A stretch of 46,354 nucleotides of DNA from assembly GCA_959607825.1 (NCBI GenBank), contig CAUHNW010000023.1, forward strand, positions 1 to 46,354, written 5' to 3'. Every line of letters begins with the position of its first letter. The first letter of the stretch is position 1. This DNA is from HGM13006 sp900757695 (lineage in GTDB: Bacteria; Bacillota; Clostridia; Oscillospirales; Oscillospiraceae). A program made the position numbers and the translations under genes. Shown here in pieces: positions 31,255 through 39,860 of this stretch. A model generated the notes under the pieces. It did not search any database. It was not told where the DNA came from and worked only from the letters and a program-made list of their open reading frames with translations.

Positions 31255-32106
31255 TTATGAATGGGGCGGATACTGCTGGCGGAGCTCCTGTGCTCGCTGC
31301 TGCCGGGCCTTTAGGTCCTCACACATGGACTCATAGGCCCCGGCGTAGGCGGCTGCGAAATAGGGGCCCTTCCAGATCAGCAGAATGCCGAGGGTGAGCC
31401 CGCAGAGCAGAAACCAGGGCAGAAAGCTCAAATCCAGCAGAAACAGCTCCCAGCGGTGGCCTTGGGTCATAGCGCTGGAGGTCCGAAGCAGCTGCCATGG
31501 GGAGGCATCGGGGTGATCCATCAACAGAAACCAGATCATCCGGTACCGATAGGAGACGATCCACATGACCAGAACGGTCAGGACGCCTACGCCAATGGTC
31601 AGTCCCACTGCGGCGTTGGTGGGATCGGTGAGCATTGCCGCCAAATCCGCGCTGGAGGCGAAGAGACCGTAGCCAAGACTGACCAGAAAGCTGATGGGGA
31701 TCAGGAAGGCGTAACTCCATGCGATCAGCAGCAGTGTATGCATTATTTCCAGCAGAATGACCCGCAGGGGCATATAAAAGCCCTCCAGAAGGGTGTTCAT
31801 GGGAACCTCCTCCTGCCGATGGATCCGCAGTGCACCCAGCGTGTAACCGGCGCGGATCATCTGCATGACAGCCTGAATGACGAGACCGATGGCCAGGGAG
31901 AGCAGCAGACTTCTGGCACCGGAAGCCACAGTGGCGCTGAGGTAATTGCTGCTGCTGCCGATATGGGCGCTTAGCTCATTGGCGGCATATTGGAGCCCCA
32001 ACAACACAGCCTGGCTAATGAGCGTCACCAGCGTCAGCAGCTTAGCAGGTTTTCCCGCCTGGGCGGCTCTTGATTTTGCGGTAAGTTTTATTTCACGGCG
32101 ATTCAA
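31255..32106 (-). CDS. DUF975-family membrane protein
   Basis: The 283-residue protein has about six hydrophobic segments and begins NRREIKLTAK, matching the start of DUF975 proteins. The conserved central part includes the R-x-G-x-x-x-G segment RAGYTLGALRI and the C-terminal WKGPYFAAAYAGAY, typical of the family. Function is unknown. The start is the TTG at 32106, because GGAG sits seven bases before it and homologues begin at this point; the longer frame adds 16 residues with no ribosome site. It is divergent from the XRE-TPR gene and co-directional with the HAD gene. Confidence 0.82.
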   Translation of the reverse strand: MNRREIKLTAKSRAAQAGKPAKLLTLVTLISQAVLLGLQYAANELSAHIGSSSNYLSATVASGARSLLLSLAIGLVIQAVMQMIRAGYTLGALRIHRQEEVPMNTLLEGFYMPLRVILLEIMHTLLLIAWSYAFLIPISFLVSLGYGLFASSADLAAMLTDPTNAAVGLTIGVGVLTVLVMWIVSYRYRMIWFLLMDHPDASPWQLLRTSSAMTQGHRWELFLLDLSFLPWFLLCGLTLGILLIWKGPYFAAAYAGAYESMCEDLKARQQRAQELRQQYPPHS

Positions 32107-32200
32107 AAAATCAACTCCAATTCTGGGCAAAATATGCGATATGAAACGTATCATACCCGGAGGAAAAAGTCAAGCTGGGGAAAAATAATCCGGGAATCGG

Positions 32201-32229
32201 TTGAAATACAAGGAATAGCGTGCTATAAT
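32201..32229 (+). promoter_or_regulatory. Promoter for the XRE-TPR regulator
   Basis: TTGAAA (32201-32206) and TATAAT (32224-32229) have a 17-bp spacer, 70 bp before the start codon. Confidence 0.7.
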
Positions 32230-32298
32230 AAAGTAAATAAAACTTACAGTCTGCATCGAATATATAGGGACTCAAATATCACCAAAGGAGGCCACCTT

Positions 32299-33183
32299 AT
32301 GAACTTGGGTGAAAAAATCAAAGCCGCACGGCTGGAACGGCATATGACGCAGAAGGATGTGGTAGGCGACTATATCACCCGAAATATGCTTTCCAAGATT
32401 GAAAATGGCAGTGCCACACCCTCGGTCAAGACGCTGGAATACCTTGCAGGGGCGCTGGGGTTGCCGGCAGGCTATTTTATGACGGATTCCAACGGAGATG
32501 AGCTGACGCCGGGCAGTGTGGCCAGCGCCAGAAATCACTTTCGAAACGGAGAATATGAGGGCTGCGTACAGGTGCTCTCCGGGCTCGACATGGACGGCGG
32601 CTATCAGGATGAAGCGCTGCTGCTGATGGCTCGAGCAAAGATCGGCCTTTCCAAAAAGGCGATGACAGATGGCCGCTATGAAGAGGCCATTCGGCTGGCC
32701 AAGGAGGCTCTGGCGCATAACGATGACACCATTTATGCCTCAGCGGCATTCCGCACGGAAGCACTGCTGCTGGTAGCTCGGTGCACCATGGAGCTGCAGG
32801 GTGATTTTCAGAAGGCAATGGATGATTATCAGGCGGCCTATCAGGATCAGGGGCTGGGCGAGTTTTACCGGCTGACCATGGCGGAATACTATATTGATCA
32901 GGGAGACCTGGCCAGCGCCAAACGGGAAATGGACAGTATTGCACGCCTGTCGGAGGCCACTGAGCCTGCATATCTGATGCTCCAGGGACGTATGGAGCTG
33001 AAGGACAACCAGTATGAGCAGGCGGCCAAGCAGCTGGAAAAGGCAGAGCAGCTGGCCCGCACCACCGGCAGCAACTATTTTATGTCGGGACTCTATGCCA
33101 TGCTGGAGCAGTGCTATCGGGAGATGGAAGACTTCAAAAAAGCCTATCACTATGCGTCTATGCAGCTGCAAATTAAGGAATAA
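32299..33183 (+). CDS. XRE-family regulator with TPR-like repeats
   Basis: The 294-residue protein begins with an XRE helix-turn-helix (LGEKIKAARLERHMTQKDV through about residue 60, with NMLSKIENGSATPS recognition-helix region), followed by several tetratricopeptide-like helical pairs from about 70 to the end (for example YEGCVQVLSGL, YEEAIRLAKEAL and YEQAAKQLEKAEQL). Proteins of this layout often sense a peptide or metabolite through the TPR part. No peptide-pheromone gene is visible next to it. The ATG at 32299 follows AAAGGAGG. It is divergent from the DUF975 gene, which it could control. Confidence 0.88.
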   Translation: MNLGEKIKAARLERHMTQKDVVGDYITRNMLSKIENGSATPSVKTLEYLAGALGLPAGYFMTDSNGDELTPGSVASARNHFRNGEYEGCVQVLSGLDMDGGYQDEALLLMARAKIGLSKKAMTDGRYEEAIRLAKEALAHNDDTIYASAAFRTEALLLVARCTMELQGDFQKAMDDYQAAYQDQGLGEFYRLTMAEYYIDQGDLASAKREMDSIARLSEATEPAYLMLQGRMELKDNQYEQAAKQLEKAEQLARTTGSNYFMSGLYAMLEQCYREMEDFKKAYHYASMQLQIKE

Positions 33184-33221
33184 ACGGACGGCGCATGATG
33201 CGGGCGACCGAGAGACGAATA

Positions 33222-33259
33222 ATGCGCCTACGCAGGTTCAAGATCCTGCGTAGGCGCAT
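33222..33259. terminator. Convergent hairpin between the XRE-TPR and YabE-like genes
   Basis: A perfect 15-bp stem (ATGCGCCTACGCAGG with its complement) with an 8-base loop lies between two convergent genes. The T-runs on either side are poor, so termination strength is uncertain. Confidence 0.7.
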
Positions 33260-33266
33260 CCTGTAT

Positions 33267-34511
33267 TTAATCGAGAATATATACGGTGCAGCTCCGTCGG
33301 CCAAACTGGATGCAGGTGCTGTAATCATCAAAGTAGAGGTCAATGATATTTCCCTTGATGGCGCCGCCGCAATCCTCGGCAGTGGCGACCCCGTAGATCC
33401 AATTTCCATCATCGGATACGATGTACATTCTGGTGCCGTAGGGGATTACGCTGGGATCCACGGCAATGGCGCCGTAACGGGCAGAGGTGCCGGTGGCAGT
33501 GGTACCGCCTCCGGTGTAGGCGGTGGCCTCTACGGAAATGGTGCTGCTGTAGGAGAGCACCTGACCGTCAGAGGTGGTGATGGTATTGCCGGAGACGGCG
33601 TCTTCCTCAGGTTCAGGTTCTGGCTCCGGTGTAGGTTCCGGTTCCGGCTCCGGTGTAGGCTCTGGTGTGGGCGCAGGCGTGGGTTCGGGCGTAGAAACAG
33701 GAGCGTCCTCGGATTTTGCCTCAGCTTTTACGGAGGCGGAAAGCAGTTCGGAGGCAGGCGTGGGAGCCTGTGTGGGCTCCTGTGAAACTTCCACGGCAGC
33801 CTCGGATTCCTGACAGGTTTCCTTACTGCCAACCAGAATTACTTCATCTACGGGAGCACTGAGCAGCTTGGTAGAGACGACCTGCGTGGAGACCAGCTGT
33901 CCGTTTTCGTAATTGAGCTGGGTAGTGATCTGATTTTTACCTTCTACACCGGCGACCTGTACCTTGGTTTCGCCGACCGGCAATGTGGGATCCAGATAGG
34001 ATACGGTTTCGTAGGGAATGGCAGCCGTGGTGACCTGTGTTTTTTCATTGGAGTGAGCAATGGAAAGAGACATGCCGTCATAGGTGGGATCCAGAGTGGA
34101 AACAGCGGCCCCGTCGACTGTGAGTGTGTCACCAGAACCCAGAGAAATTGCAAGCTGATCCAGCAGATCTCCAACGGTTCCACCGTATACCGTGGCGCTA
34201 AGCGCTTCACCGGCGTTGTTGACGGTGATGTTCTGGCAGCGTGCAATGTTGATGCTGCGCCGGGTACTGCCGCCTTCCGTAGTAAACCGATCTCCGGCGC
34301 CAAGGGAGAGCCCGGCCTCTTCCAGCACTGCCTCTGTGCTGGCGGCAGAAGAGGTGATTTCGATGATGTTTTCACCGTCGATGATCGTATACCGGCATCG
34401 AGAAAGCACTGGGAAGGCGAAATAGACTGCGACCATTCCAACTAAGGCGAGAGAAAGGCCAAGCGTTAGAACCCAATGCCCCTTCTTGTGGGACGTTTTG
34501 CGGTGGCTCAT
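33267..34511 (-). CDS. YabE-like protein with DUF348, G5 and 3D domains
   Basis: The 414-residue protein is a predicted cell-wall-active protein of the YabE/resuscitation-promoting-factor type. An N-terminal membrane segment (residues ~14-34) is followed by two DUF348 repeats (IIDGENIIEITSS; ITVNNAGEALSATVYG), a G5 domain (IPYETVSYLDPTLPVG through PVDEVILVG) that may bind wall sugars, a long Pro/Glu/Thr linker (alternating TPEP and EPEP), and a C-terminal 3D domain with VEATAYT, IAVDPSVIPYGTRMYI and DCGGAIKGNIIDLYF. 3D domains resemble lytic transglycosylase MltA folds. The ATG at 34511 follows TTTGGAGGT. It is monocistronic. Confidence 0.9.
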   Translation of the reverse strand: MSHRKTSHKKGHWVLTLGLSLALVGMVAVYFAFPVLSRCRYTIIDGENIIEITSSAASTEAVLEEAGLSLGAGDRFTTEGGSTRRSINIARCQNITVNNAGEALSATVYGGTVGDLLDQLAISLGSGDTLTVDGAAVSTLDPTYDGMSLSIAHSNEKTQVTTAAIPYETVSYLDPTLPVGETKVQVAGVEGKNQITTQLNYENGQLVSTQVVSTKLLSAPVDEVILVGSKETCQESEAAVEVSQEPTQAPTPASELLSASVKAEAKSEDAPVSTPEPTPAPTPEPTPEPEPEPTPEPEPEPEEDAVSGNTITTSDGQVLSYSSTISVEATAYTGGGTTATGTSARYGAIAVDPSVIPYGTRMYIVSDDGNWIYGVATAEDCGGAIKGNIIDLYFDDYSTCIQFGRRSCTVYILD

Positions 34512-34589
34512 GGATATGTACCTCCAAATAATTGCAAAATAAAAACAAAACAGCACGCAAAATAAAACAAATTGTAACTATTTGATACT

Positions 34590-34617
34590 ATTATAACAGC
34601 AAAAATAAAAAAGTCAA
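34590..34617 (-). promoter_or_regulatory. Promoter for the YabE-like gene
   Basis: On the minus strand TTGACT (34612-34617) and TATAAT (34590-34595) are separated by 16 bp. Confidence 0.65.
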
Positions 34618-34668
34618 GAAAAAGCAAGCGCCAATATCTGCCGCAACAAGGCCGAATACAGGTTTCCC

Positions 34669-34696
34669 TTGACAAGTGGGTAGAATGTGATAGGAT
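34669..34696 (+). promoter_or_regulatory. Promoter for rubrerythrin
   Basis: A consensus TTGACA (34669-34674) is followed after 16 bp by TAGGAT (34691-34696), about 58 bp upstream of the start codon. Confidence 0.6.
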
Positions 34697-34753
34697 GGTG
34701 ATGGAATGAAAATTCCGCATTCTAAATTTGATGATGGAAAGGAAGGATTCCGG

Positions 34754-35287
34754 ATGGAATTGAAGGGATCTAAGACTGAGGCTAATCTGCTGGCTGCCTT
34801 TGCCGGCGAGAGCGAAGCAAGAAATAAGTATACCTACTTTGCCAGCACGGCAAAGAAGGAGGGGTATGAGCAGATCGCAGCGATTTTCCAGCAGACAGCA
34901 GACAATGAAAAAGAGCACGCCAAGATGTGGTTCAAGGAGCTGGGTCTGCTGGGGAAAACCCCGGAGAATCTTCTGGCTGCCGCAGAAGGCGAGAACTATG
35001 AGTGGACGGATATGTACGAGCGCTTTGCCAAGGAGGCAGAAGAAGAGGGCTTCACTGCATTGGCGGTCAAATTCCGCATGGTGGGGGAGATCGAAAAGCA
35101 CCATGAGGAGCGCTACCGTGCACTGCTGAAGAACATTGAGATGCAGGAGGTCTTTGAAAAGAGCACCGTAACGGTATGGGAGTGCCGGAACTGCGGGCAT
35201 ATTGTGGTAGGCACCAAGGCCCCGGAGGTATGTCCGGTCTGCGCCCATCCGCAGAGCTATTTTGAGGTTCGGAAAGAGAATTATTAA
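34754..35287 (+). CDS. rbr: Rubrerythrin
   Basis: The 177-residue protein has a ferritin-like four-helix domain with the E-x-x-E/H metal ligands of a diiron site (ESEARNKYTYFA, NEKEHAKMWFKE, then MVGEIEKHHEERYR), followed by a C-terminal rubredoxin-like domain with two CxxC pairs (CRNCG and CPVCAHP). Rubrerythrins reduce hydrogen peroxide in anaerobes. The ATG at 34754 is chosen for its GGAAGG site and because the protein then begins MELKGSKTEANLL as in homologues. It is monocistronic and faces a convergent small membrane-protein gene across a hairpin. Confidence 0.95.
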   Translation: MELKGSKTEANLLAAFAGESEARNKYTYFASTAKKEGYEQIAAIFQQTADNEKEHAKMWFKELGLLGKTPENLLAAAEGENYEWTDMYERFAKEAEEEGFTALAVKFRMVGEIEKHHEERYRALLKNIEMQEVFEKSTVTVWECRNCGHIVVGTKAPEVCPVCAHPQSYFEVRKENY

Positions 35288-35299
35288 GCATAAAAATTT

Positions 35300-35327
35300 G
35301 GCCGCCATGGAATTACCCATGGCGGCC
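35300..35327. terminator. Bidirectional terminator after rubrerythrin
   Basis: GGCCGCCATGG is inverted as CCATGGCGGCC across a 6-base loop, with TCTTT on the plus strand and AAATTTTTA on the minus strand. Confidence 0.85.
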
Positions 35328-35348
35328 TCTTTGCATGAGGAATACTTA

Positions 35349-35879
35349 TTAACGGATGACAGGTCCCTCTACGACCTGCGGCGGGTTTCGATGGAGCAGC
35401 AGTACCAGTACGGCACAGCAGCCAACGCACAATGCCACATTCAGCAGATAGAGCAGCTCACCGGTAAATGCGGCCGGGTGCTGGAGCAGATACCAGATCT
35501 CGCCCAGCAGCCAGAAAATGCATACCACCAGAGCAATCATGCCAGAGCGGTACAGCCGCCGGTAACCCGAGTAATAGACCCGCAGCTCACAAGCGTGCTT
35601 TGCCATAAGAAATTCGCCCTGTCCCATGATCCAGAAGATCAGCGGCACCAGTGACAGCAGACTTGGGATTGCCATGTATCGCTGCATTCCTCCGGAGGAG
35701 GGGAAGAACTGGGCAAGTATCTCAGCAATCAGCATTACCAGTGTGATTGCCGTGGTATAAAGCTTCATGCGCTTATGGTGCTGTGGAGAGGAATAGCCAT
35801 ATCTGGGGCCTGTGTATACAAGCTTACCAGAGGGGGCACGTTCATATCCATCAAAATATCGGCTGCCGTGGTATCGCAA
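35349..35879 (-). CDS. Four-segment membrane protein, unknown function
   Basis: The 176-residue protein has a basic, tyrosine-rich N-terminus (about residues 1-38) and four hydrophobic segments (roughly 42-60, 70-88, 113-132, 142-162). I do not recognise the family. The TTG at 35879 is used because AAGGAG lies nine bases before it. It begins 24 bp after oppF in the same direction with no terminator between, so it may be the last gene of the peptide-transporter operon. That could mean a linked role, or it could simply be read-through expression. Confidence 0.65.
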   Translation of the reverse strand: MRYHGSRYFDGYERAPSGKLVYTGPRYGYSSPQHHKRMKLYTTAITLVMLIAEILAQFFPSSGGMQRYMAIPSLLSLVPLIFWIMGQGEFLMAKHACELRVYYSGYRRLYRSGMIALVVCIFWLLGEIWYLLQHPAAFTGELLYLLNVALCVGCCAVLVLLLHRNPPQVVEGPVIR

Positions 35880-35903
35880 AAGAAACTGCTCCTTCCAAGT
35901 ATA

Positions 35904-36872
35904 TTAAAGCTGGTTGATCTCCCGAACCCGATGGCAGGCACAGAAATGGTTCGGAAGAACCTCTTCCACCTTCGGAAGCTCCTGGGTGCACTGCTCAGTG
36001 GCATAGGGGCACCGGGAGGCAAAGCGGCAGCCGGGTTTGGGATTAATGGGGGATGTAACTTCGCCGCTCATAACGATCCGCTGGCGGTTTACATGAATGG
36101 AGGGAATGGGAATTGCGGAAAGCAGACCCTTGGTGTAGGGATGCAGCGGATTCTGGAACAGCTCCTTCGAAGCACATTTCTCTACCTGACAGCCCAGATA
36201 CATGACCATGATTTCGTGGGAGATGTGCTTTACCACGGAGAGGTTATGGGTGATGAACATGTAGGTGAGGCCGTGCTCCTCCTGCAGATCCTGAAGCAGA
36301 TTCAGAATCTGGGCCTGAATGGATACGTCCAGTGCGGATACAGGCTCATCACAGACGATGAAACGGGGAGACACAGACAGGGCACGGGCGATGCCGATAC
36401 GCTGCCGCCGTCCGCCGTCCAGCTCATGGGGATAGGAGAAGGCATAGCGCCGTGCCAGACCTACGGTATCCATCAGCTCGGCCACGCGCTTTTCCAGTGC
36501 GGCCTTTCCCTTATAGAGCTTCATGACCTTCATGGGCTCGGCGATCAGATCACTGACGCACTTTCGGGGATCCAGAGAGGAAGCAGGATCCTGAAAGATC
36601 ATCTGAATGTTCTTGTGGATCATCTTCTTCTGGGCTTTGCTGGGATGTGTGACATCCTCGCCGTCAAAGAGAATGGTGCCGCTGGTGGAGTCGTGGAGGT
36701 TCATGACGGTGCGTCCCAGAGTGGACTTGCCGCAGCCGGACTCGCCTACCACGCCCAGCGTGGTGCCTTCTTTAATGGTGAAGTTGACACCCTCTACCGC
36801 ATGAAGGGCACCTTTGGGGGTCTTATAATATTTGCAGAGGTCGATGGCCTCTATGAGATTCTTATCAGGCAT
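35904..36872 (-). CDS. Oligopeptide/dipeptide ABC transporter ATP-binding protein (OppF-like)
   Basis: The 322-residue ATPase is the second nucleotide-binding subunit of an Opp/Dpp importer. Walker A is GESGCGKST (residues ~38-46), and Walker B is IVCDEP followed by VSALD near 165-175. The LSGGQ-like signature reads LDGGRRQR, with Asp in place of Ser. The C-terminal oligopeptide/dipeptide transporter motif is present, with clustered cysteines (CRFASRCPYATEQC and CACH) of the type found to hold an iron-sulfur cluster in this subfamily. Its start overlaps the oppD stop by 8 bp. Confidence 0.93.
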   Translation of the reverse strand: MPDKNLIEAIDLCKYYKTPKGALHAVEGVNFTIKEGTTLGVVGESGCGKSTLGRTVMNLHDSTSGTILFDGEDVTHPSKAQKKMIHKNIQMIFQDPASSLDPRKCVSDLIAEPMKVMKLYKGKAALEKRVAELMDTVGLARRYAFSYPHELDGGRRQRIGIARALSVSPRFIVCDEPVSALDVSIQAQILNLLQDLQEEHGLTYMFITHNLSVVKHISHEIMVMYLGCQVEKCASKELFQNPLHPYTKGLLSAIPIPSIHVNRQRIVMSGEVTSPINPKPGCRFASRCPYATEQCTQELPKVEEVLPNHFCACHRVREINQL

Positions 36873-37854
36873 TGGTCTCCGTCTCCTTTCCGGCTTTTAC
36901 CCGATCACAGTGATGGCAGCGGCACAGATGGCCGGGGCTCAGCTCTATGGCCGAGGGCTCCTGCTGGGAACACAGGTCGTCCGCATAGGGGCATCTGGGA
37001 TGGAAAGCACAGCCGCTTGGGAGATTGGCCGGGTCAGGCATCAGACCTGCAATGGGCTGAAGCCGGTGGGTATCCTTCTCCAGAGAGGGGATGGAGTGAA
37101 ACAGGCCAATGGTATAGGGATGGGCGGTGTGGTCGAAGATATCCTCCAGACTGCCTGTCTCTACGATCTTGCCTGCATACATAATGGCAACGGTATCACA
37201 GGATTCTGCAACAATGCCCAGATCATGGGTGATCAGGATCATGGAGGTGCCGAACTCTTCCTTCAGGTCGTTGATCATGCTCATGACCTGCGCCTGAATG
37301 GTGACATCCAGTGCCGTGGTGGGCTCGTCCGCCAGCAGCAGCTTGGGGTTGCAGGCCAGCGCAATGGCGATGACCACGCGCTGCTTCATACCGCCGGAGA
37401 ACTGATGGGGGAAGTCACCGGCACGCTCAGCGCCGATGCCAACCTTGCCGAGAATCTCGATCATGCGGCCCTGGGCTTCGGACTTGGAGCAGTTCTGGTG
37501 CCGCAGTACCACCTCGGCCACCTGATCGCCCACGGTCATAACGGGGTTCAGGGCGGTCATGGGATCCTGGAAGATCATCGAGATCTCATTGCCCCGGATA
37601 TCCTGCACTTCCTTTTCGGACATTTTCATAATGTCTTTGCCCTTGTATTCGATGGTGCCGGAGAGTACCTTGCCGGGTTCGGGAACCAGTCGGAGGATAC
37701 CAAGGGCAGTTGTAGTTTTACCTGCACCGGTTTCACCAACGAGACCAAGGGTCTTACCGGGCTCTACGGAGAGGTCAATGCCGTTGACTGCGCAGACGTC
37801 GCCTTCCTCTGTCTGAAAATGAATGGAAAGATTTTTGATATCTAATAAGCTCAT
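36865..37854 (-). CDS. Oligopeptide/dipeptide ABC transporter ATP-binding protein (OppD-like)
   Basis: The 329-residue ATPase pairs with the OppF-like subunit. Walker A is GETGAGKTT (residues ~38-46), the signature is FSGGMKQRV near 158-166, and Walker B is LLLADEP followed by TTALD near 174-188. A cysteine-containing C-terminal motif (CAFHPRCPYADDLC and CRCHHC) is present, as in its partner. It lies 11 bp after the OppC-like gene. Substrate specificity is set by the binding lipoprotein at the operon's head and cannot be read from this subunit. Confidence 0.94.
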   Translation of the reverse strand: MSLLDIKNLSIHFQTEEGDVCAVNGIDLSVEPGKTLGLVGETGAGKTTTALGILRLVPEPGKVLSGTIEYKGKDIMKMSEKEVQDIRGNEISMIFQDPMTALNPVMTVGDQVAEVVLRHQNCSKSEAQGRMIEILGKVGIGAERAGDFPHQFSGGMKQRVVIAIALACNPKLLLADEPTTALDVTIQAQVMSMINDLKEEFGTSMILITHDLGIVAESCDTVAIMYAGKIVETGSLEDIFDHTAHPYTIGLFHSIPSLEKDTHRLQPIAGLMPDPANLPSGCAFHPRCPYADDLCSQQEPSAIELSPGHLCRCHHCDRVKAGKETETNA

Positions 37855-37865
37855 GTCTGCTCTCC

Positions 37866-38771
37866 TTACTTACGCATACGGGGATCCATGGCGTCACGCA
37901 GGCCATCGCCCAGCAGGTTGAAGCAGAGTTCTGCAACGACGATGAACAGGGCAGGGAATACGATGACATGCCAGCGGGTGGAAAAGTCATAGATAAAGTC
38001 GAGACCGTTGTTGAGGATGTTGCCCCATTCCGGTGTGGGGGGCTGAACGCCAAGCCCAAGGAACGACAGACCGGCAATACCCATGATGGCGCCGCCGATG
38101 TACAGAGAAGCCTGAACAATGATGGGGGCCATGCAGTTGGGGATCACATGGGTCACAATGATCTTGAAGTTGCTTTCGCCAAAGGAGCGGGCAGCCTCAA
38201 TATACTCCTGACTATTGATGAGCATGGTGGAAGAACGGAGCTGACGGGCGATGATGGGAATCGTACCAACGGCCAGCGCCAGTGCCGTGTTGAATACGCC
38301 GGAACCCATTGCCACGGAGATACAGATGGCAAGCATCATGCCGGGGATGGACATGATAACATCCATAATACGCATCAGCGTGGAGTCAATGCGCTTTCCG
38401 AAGAAGCCGCAGAGTGCGCCGATGACCATACCGCAGACAATGCCGATGGCAACGGACAAAATAGCAATCAGCAGAGAGTAGCGGCCACCCACCAGAAGAC
38501 GGGTCAGCAAGTCACGGCCATAGTCGTCGCAGCCCATCCAATGCTCCTTGCTGGGCAGGGCAAACCGCTGGGTCAGATCCTGCTCGGCGTAGTCGTAGGG
38601 ACTTAAAACGCCCGCAAAAATGATGCCGAGAATCATGATCACAAGGATCACAAGGCAAACCATGCTCAGCTTGTTTTTACGAAGCCGATGCCAGATCTCG
38701 CCCATGTTGCTGCGCTTTTTCAGGCGCTCGCCCTGTGTCTCAGCGCTTTTTACAGAAGTTTTTGCAGCCAT
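37866..38771 (-). CDS. Peptide ABC transporter permease (OppC-like)
   Basis: The 301-residue membrane protein has an N-terminal OppC-type domain (KNKLSMVCLVILVIMILGII region near residues 30-50) and the binding-protein-dependent transport domain with six segments. The EAA-type coupling loop reads EAARSFGESNFKIIVTHVIPN (about residues 197-217). It forms the translocation pore with the OppB-like permease, encoded 2 bp upstream. Confidence 0.93.
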   Translation of the reverse strand: MAAKTSVKSAETQGERLKKRSNMGEIWHRLRKNKLSMVCLVILVIMILGIIFAGVLSPYDYAEQDLTQRFALPSKEHWMGCDDYGRDLLTRLLVGGRYSLLIAILSVAIGIVCGMVIGALCGFFGKRIDSTLMRIMDVIMSIPGMMLAICISVAMGSGVFNTALALAVGTIPIIARQLRSSTMLINSQEYIEAARSFGESNFKIIVTHVIPNCMAPIIVQASLYIGGAIMGIAGLSFLGLGVQPPTPEWGNILNNGLDFIYDFSTRWHVIVFPALFIVVAELCFNLLGDGLRDAMDPRMRK

Positions 38772-38773
38772 AC

Positions 38774-39745
38774 TTACGCAGCCTCCTTTTCCGTCTTCTT
38801 TTTGCGCTTATTACCGCCGGTATACTGCGCCATGATACGGGGATCCACAAAGGCGTAAGCCAGATCGGTCAGCAGATTTGCCAGCGCAACTACCACAGCA
38901 CAGATCACAACGCAGCCCTGAACCGTGATGAAGTCTTTGGACATAATGGAGTTGTTGATCAGCATGCCCATGCCAGGAATGTTAAAGATCATCTCTACCA
39001 GAATAGAGCCTGCCAAGCAGCTGCCAAGACCGGAGCCTACCATGGTGAGAATGGGGATCAGTGCGTTTTTGAGTACATGGCGGGAGATGACCTGCTTCTC
39101 TGCAATGCCCTTGGCCCGGGCGGTACGGACATAATCCTGACGAATGACCTCCAGCACAGAAGAACGGGTCATACGGGCGTCCTGCGTGATGGGGCCGATA
39201 CCGGCGGCAATAATGGGAAGCACAAAGCTCTTCCAGCTGTCGGCACCGGAGGGTGGGAACCACCCCAGCTTCAGGGCGAAGACCAGCATCAGGATGACTG
39301 CCACCAGAAAGCCGGGCATGGCGTTCATGATAACGGCAAATGTGGTGGTGGCATAGTCAATGGCCGAGTTTTGGTGCAGTGCGGCCACAAGTCCCAGCGG
39401 AATGCCGATACAGATGGAGATGATCATAGCACCAATACCAAGCTTCAGGGTGTTTGGAATACGGCTGCTCAGCAGCTCCCACACAGTCTTGGAATAGACG
39501 TAGGAATTACCAAAATTGCCGTGACAGAGCTTCCATACATAGTCGCCCAGCTGGACGATGTAGGGACGATTCAGACCCATTTCTTCACGGGTCTGTTCCA
39601 GCTTGACCTCGTCCTTGGCGTTGAGGCCCAGCTTAATCATAGCGGGATCCGTGGTGCTGAAGAAGTTGATGGTGAATACGATAATCACCGCACCCAGAAG
39701 AACCGGGATGATCATCAGCAGACGGCGAATGATATATTTTGTCAT
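38774..39745 (-). CDS. Peptide ABC transporter permease (OppB-like)
   Basis: The 323-residue membrane protein opens MTKYIIRRLLMIIPVLLG, the standard OppB start, and has six hydrophobic segments. The coupling loop is YVRTARAKGIAEKQVISRHVLKN (roughly residues 205-227). The ATG at 39745 follows TAGGAGGGG; the longer frame would begin inside the upstream hairpin. It lies behind an intercistronic hairpin that separates it from the binding-protein gene. Confidence 0.93.
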   Translation of the reverse strand: MTKYIIRRLLMIIPVLLGAVIIVFTINFFSTTDPAMIKLGLNAKDEVKLEQTREEMGLNRPYIVQLGDYVWKLCHGNFGNSYVYSKTVWELLSSRIPNTLKLGIGAMIISICIGIPLGLVAALHQNSAIDYATTTFAVIMNAMPGFLVAVILMLVFALKLGWFPPSGADSWKSFVLPIIAAGIGPITQDARMTRSSVLEVIRQDYVRTARAKGIAEKQVISRHVLKNALIPILTMVGSGLGSCLAGSILVEMIFNIPGMGMLINNSIMSKDFITVQGCVVICAVVVALANLLTDLAYAFVDPRIMAQYTGGNKRKKKTEKEAA

Positions 39746-39773
39746 GTAAAATCCCCCTCCTAAGGAGATATCA

Positions 39774-39806
39774 GAAAACGCGGCGGCAGGTCTCCCTGCC
39801 GCCGCG
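39774..39806 (-). terminator. Attenuator-like hairpin between the binding protein and permease genes
   Basis: A 12-bp perfect stem (CGCGGCGGCAGG with its complement) has a 4-base GAGA loop and a TTTTC tail on the minus strand. It likely gives partial termination and stabilises the upstream message, so the binding protein is made in excess over the membrane subunits. Confidence 0.75.
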
Positions 39807-39860
39807 CGTGCTACGGGATCGGGCAAATGGTTTTATGCGATGCCCTTACGCAAAACGGAA

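Noticed and set aside
33574..33813. Gly/Ser repeats read on the plus strand, or a repeat array suggestive of CRISPR
   Set aside because: The repetition is the codon pattern of the Pro/Glu/Thr linker of the YabE-like protein on the minus strand; units are irregular 6-12 bp, without spacers.
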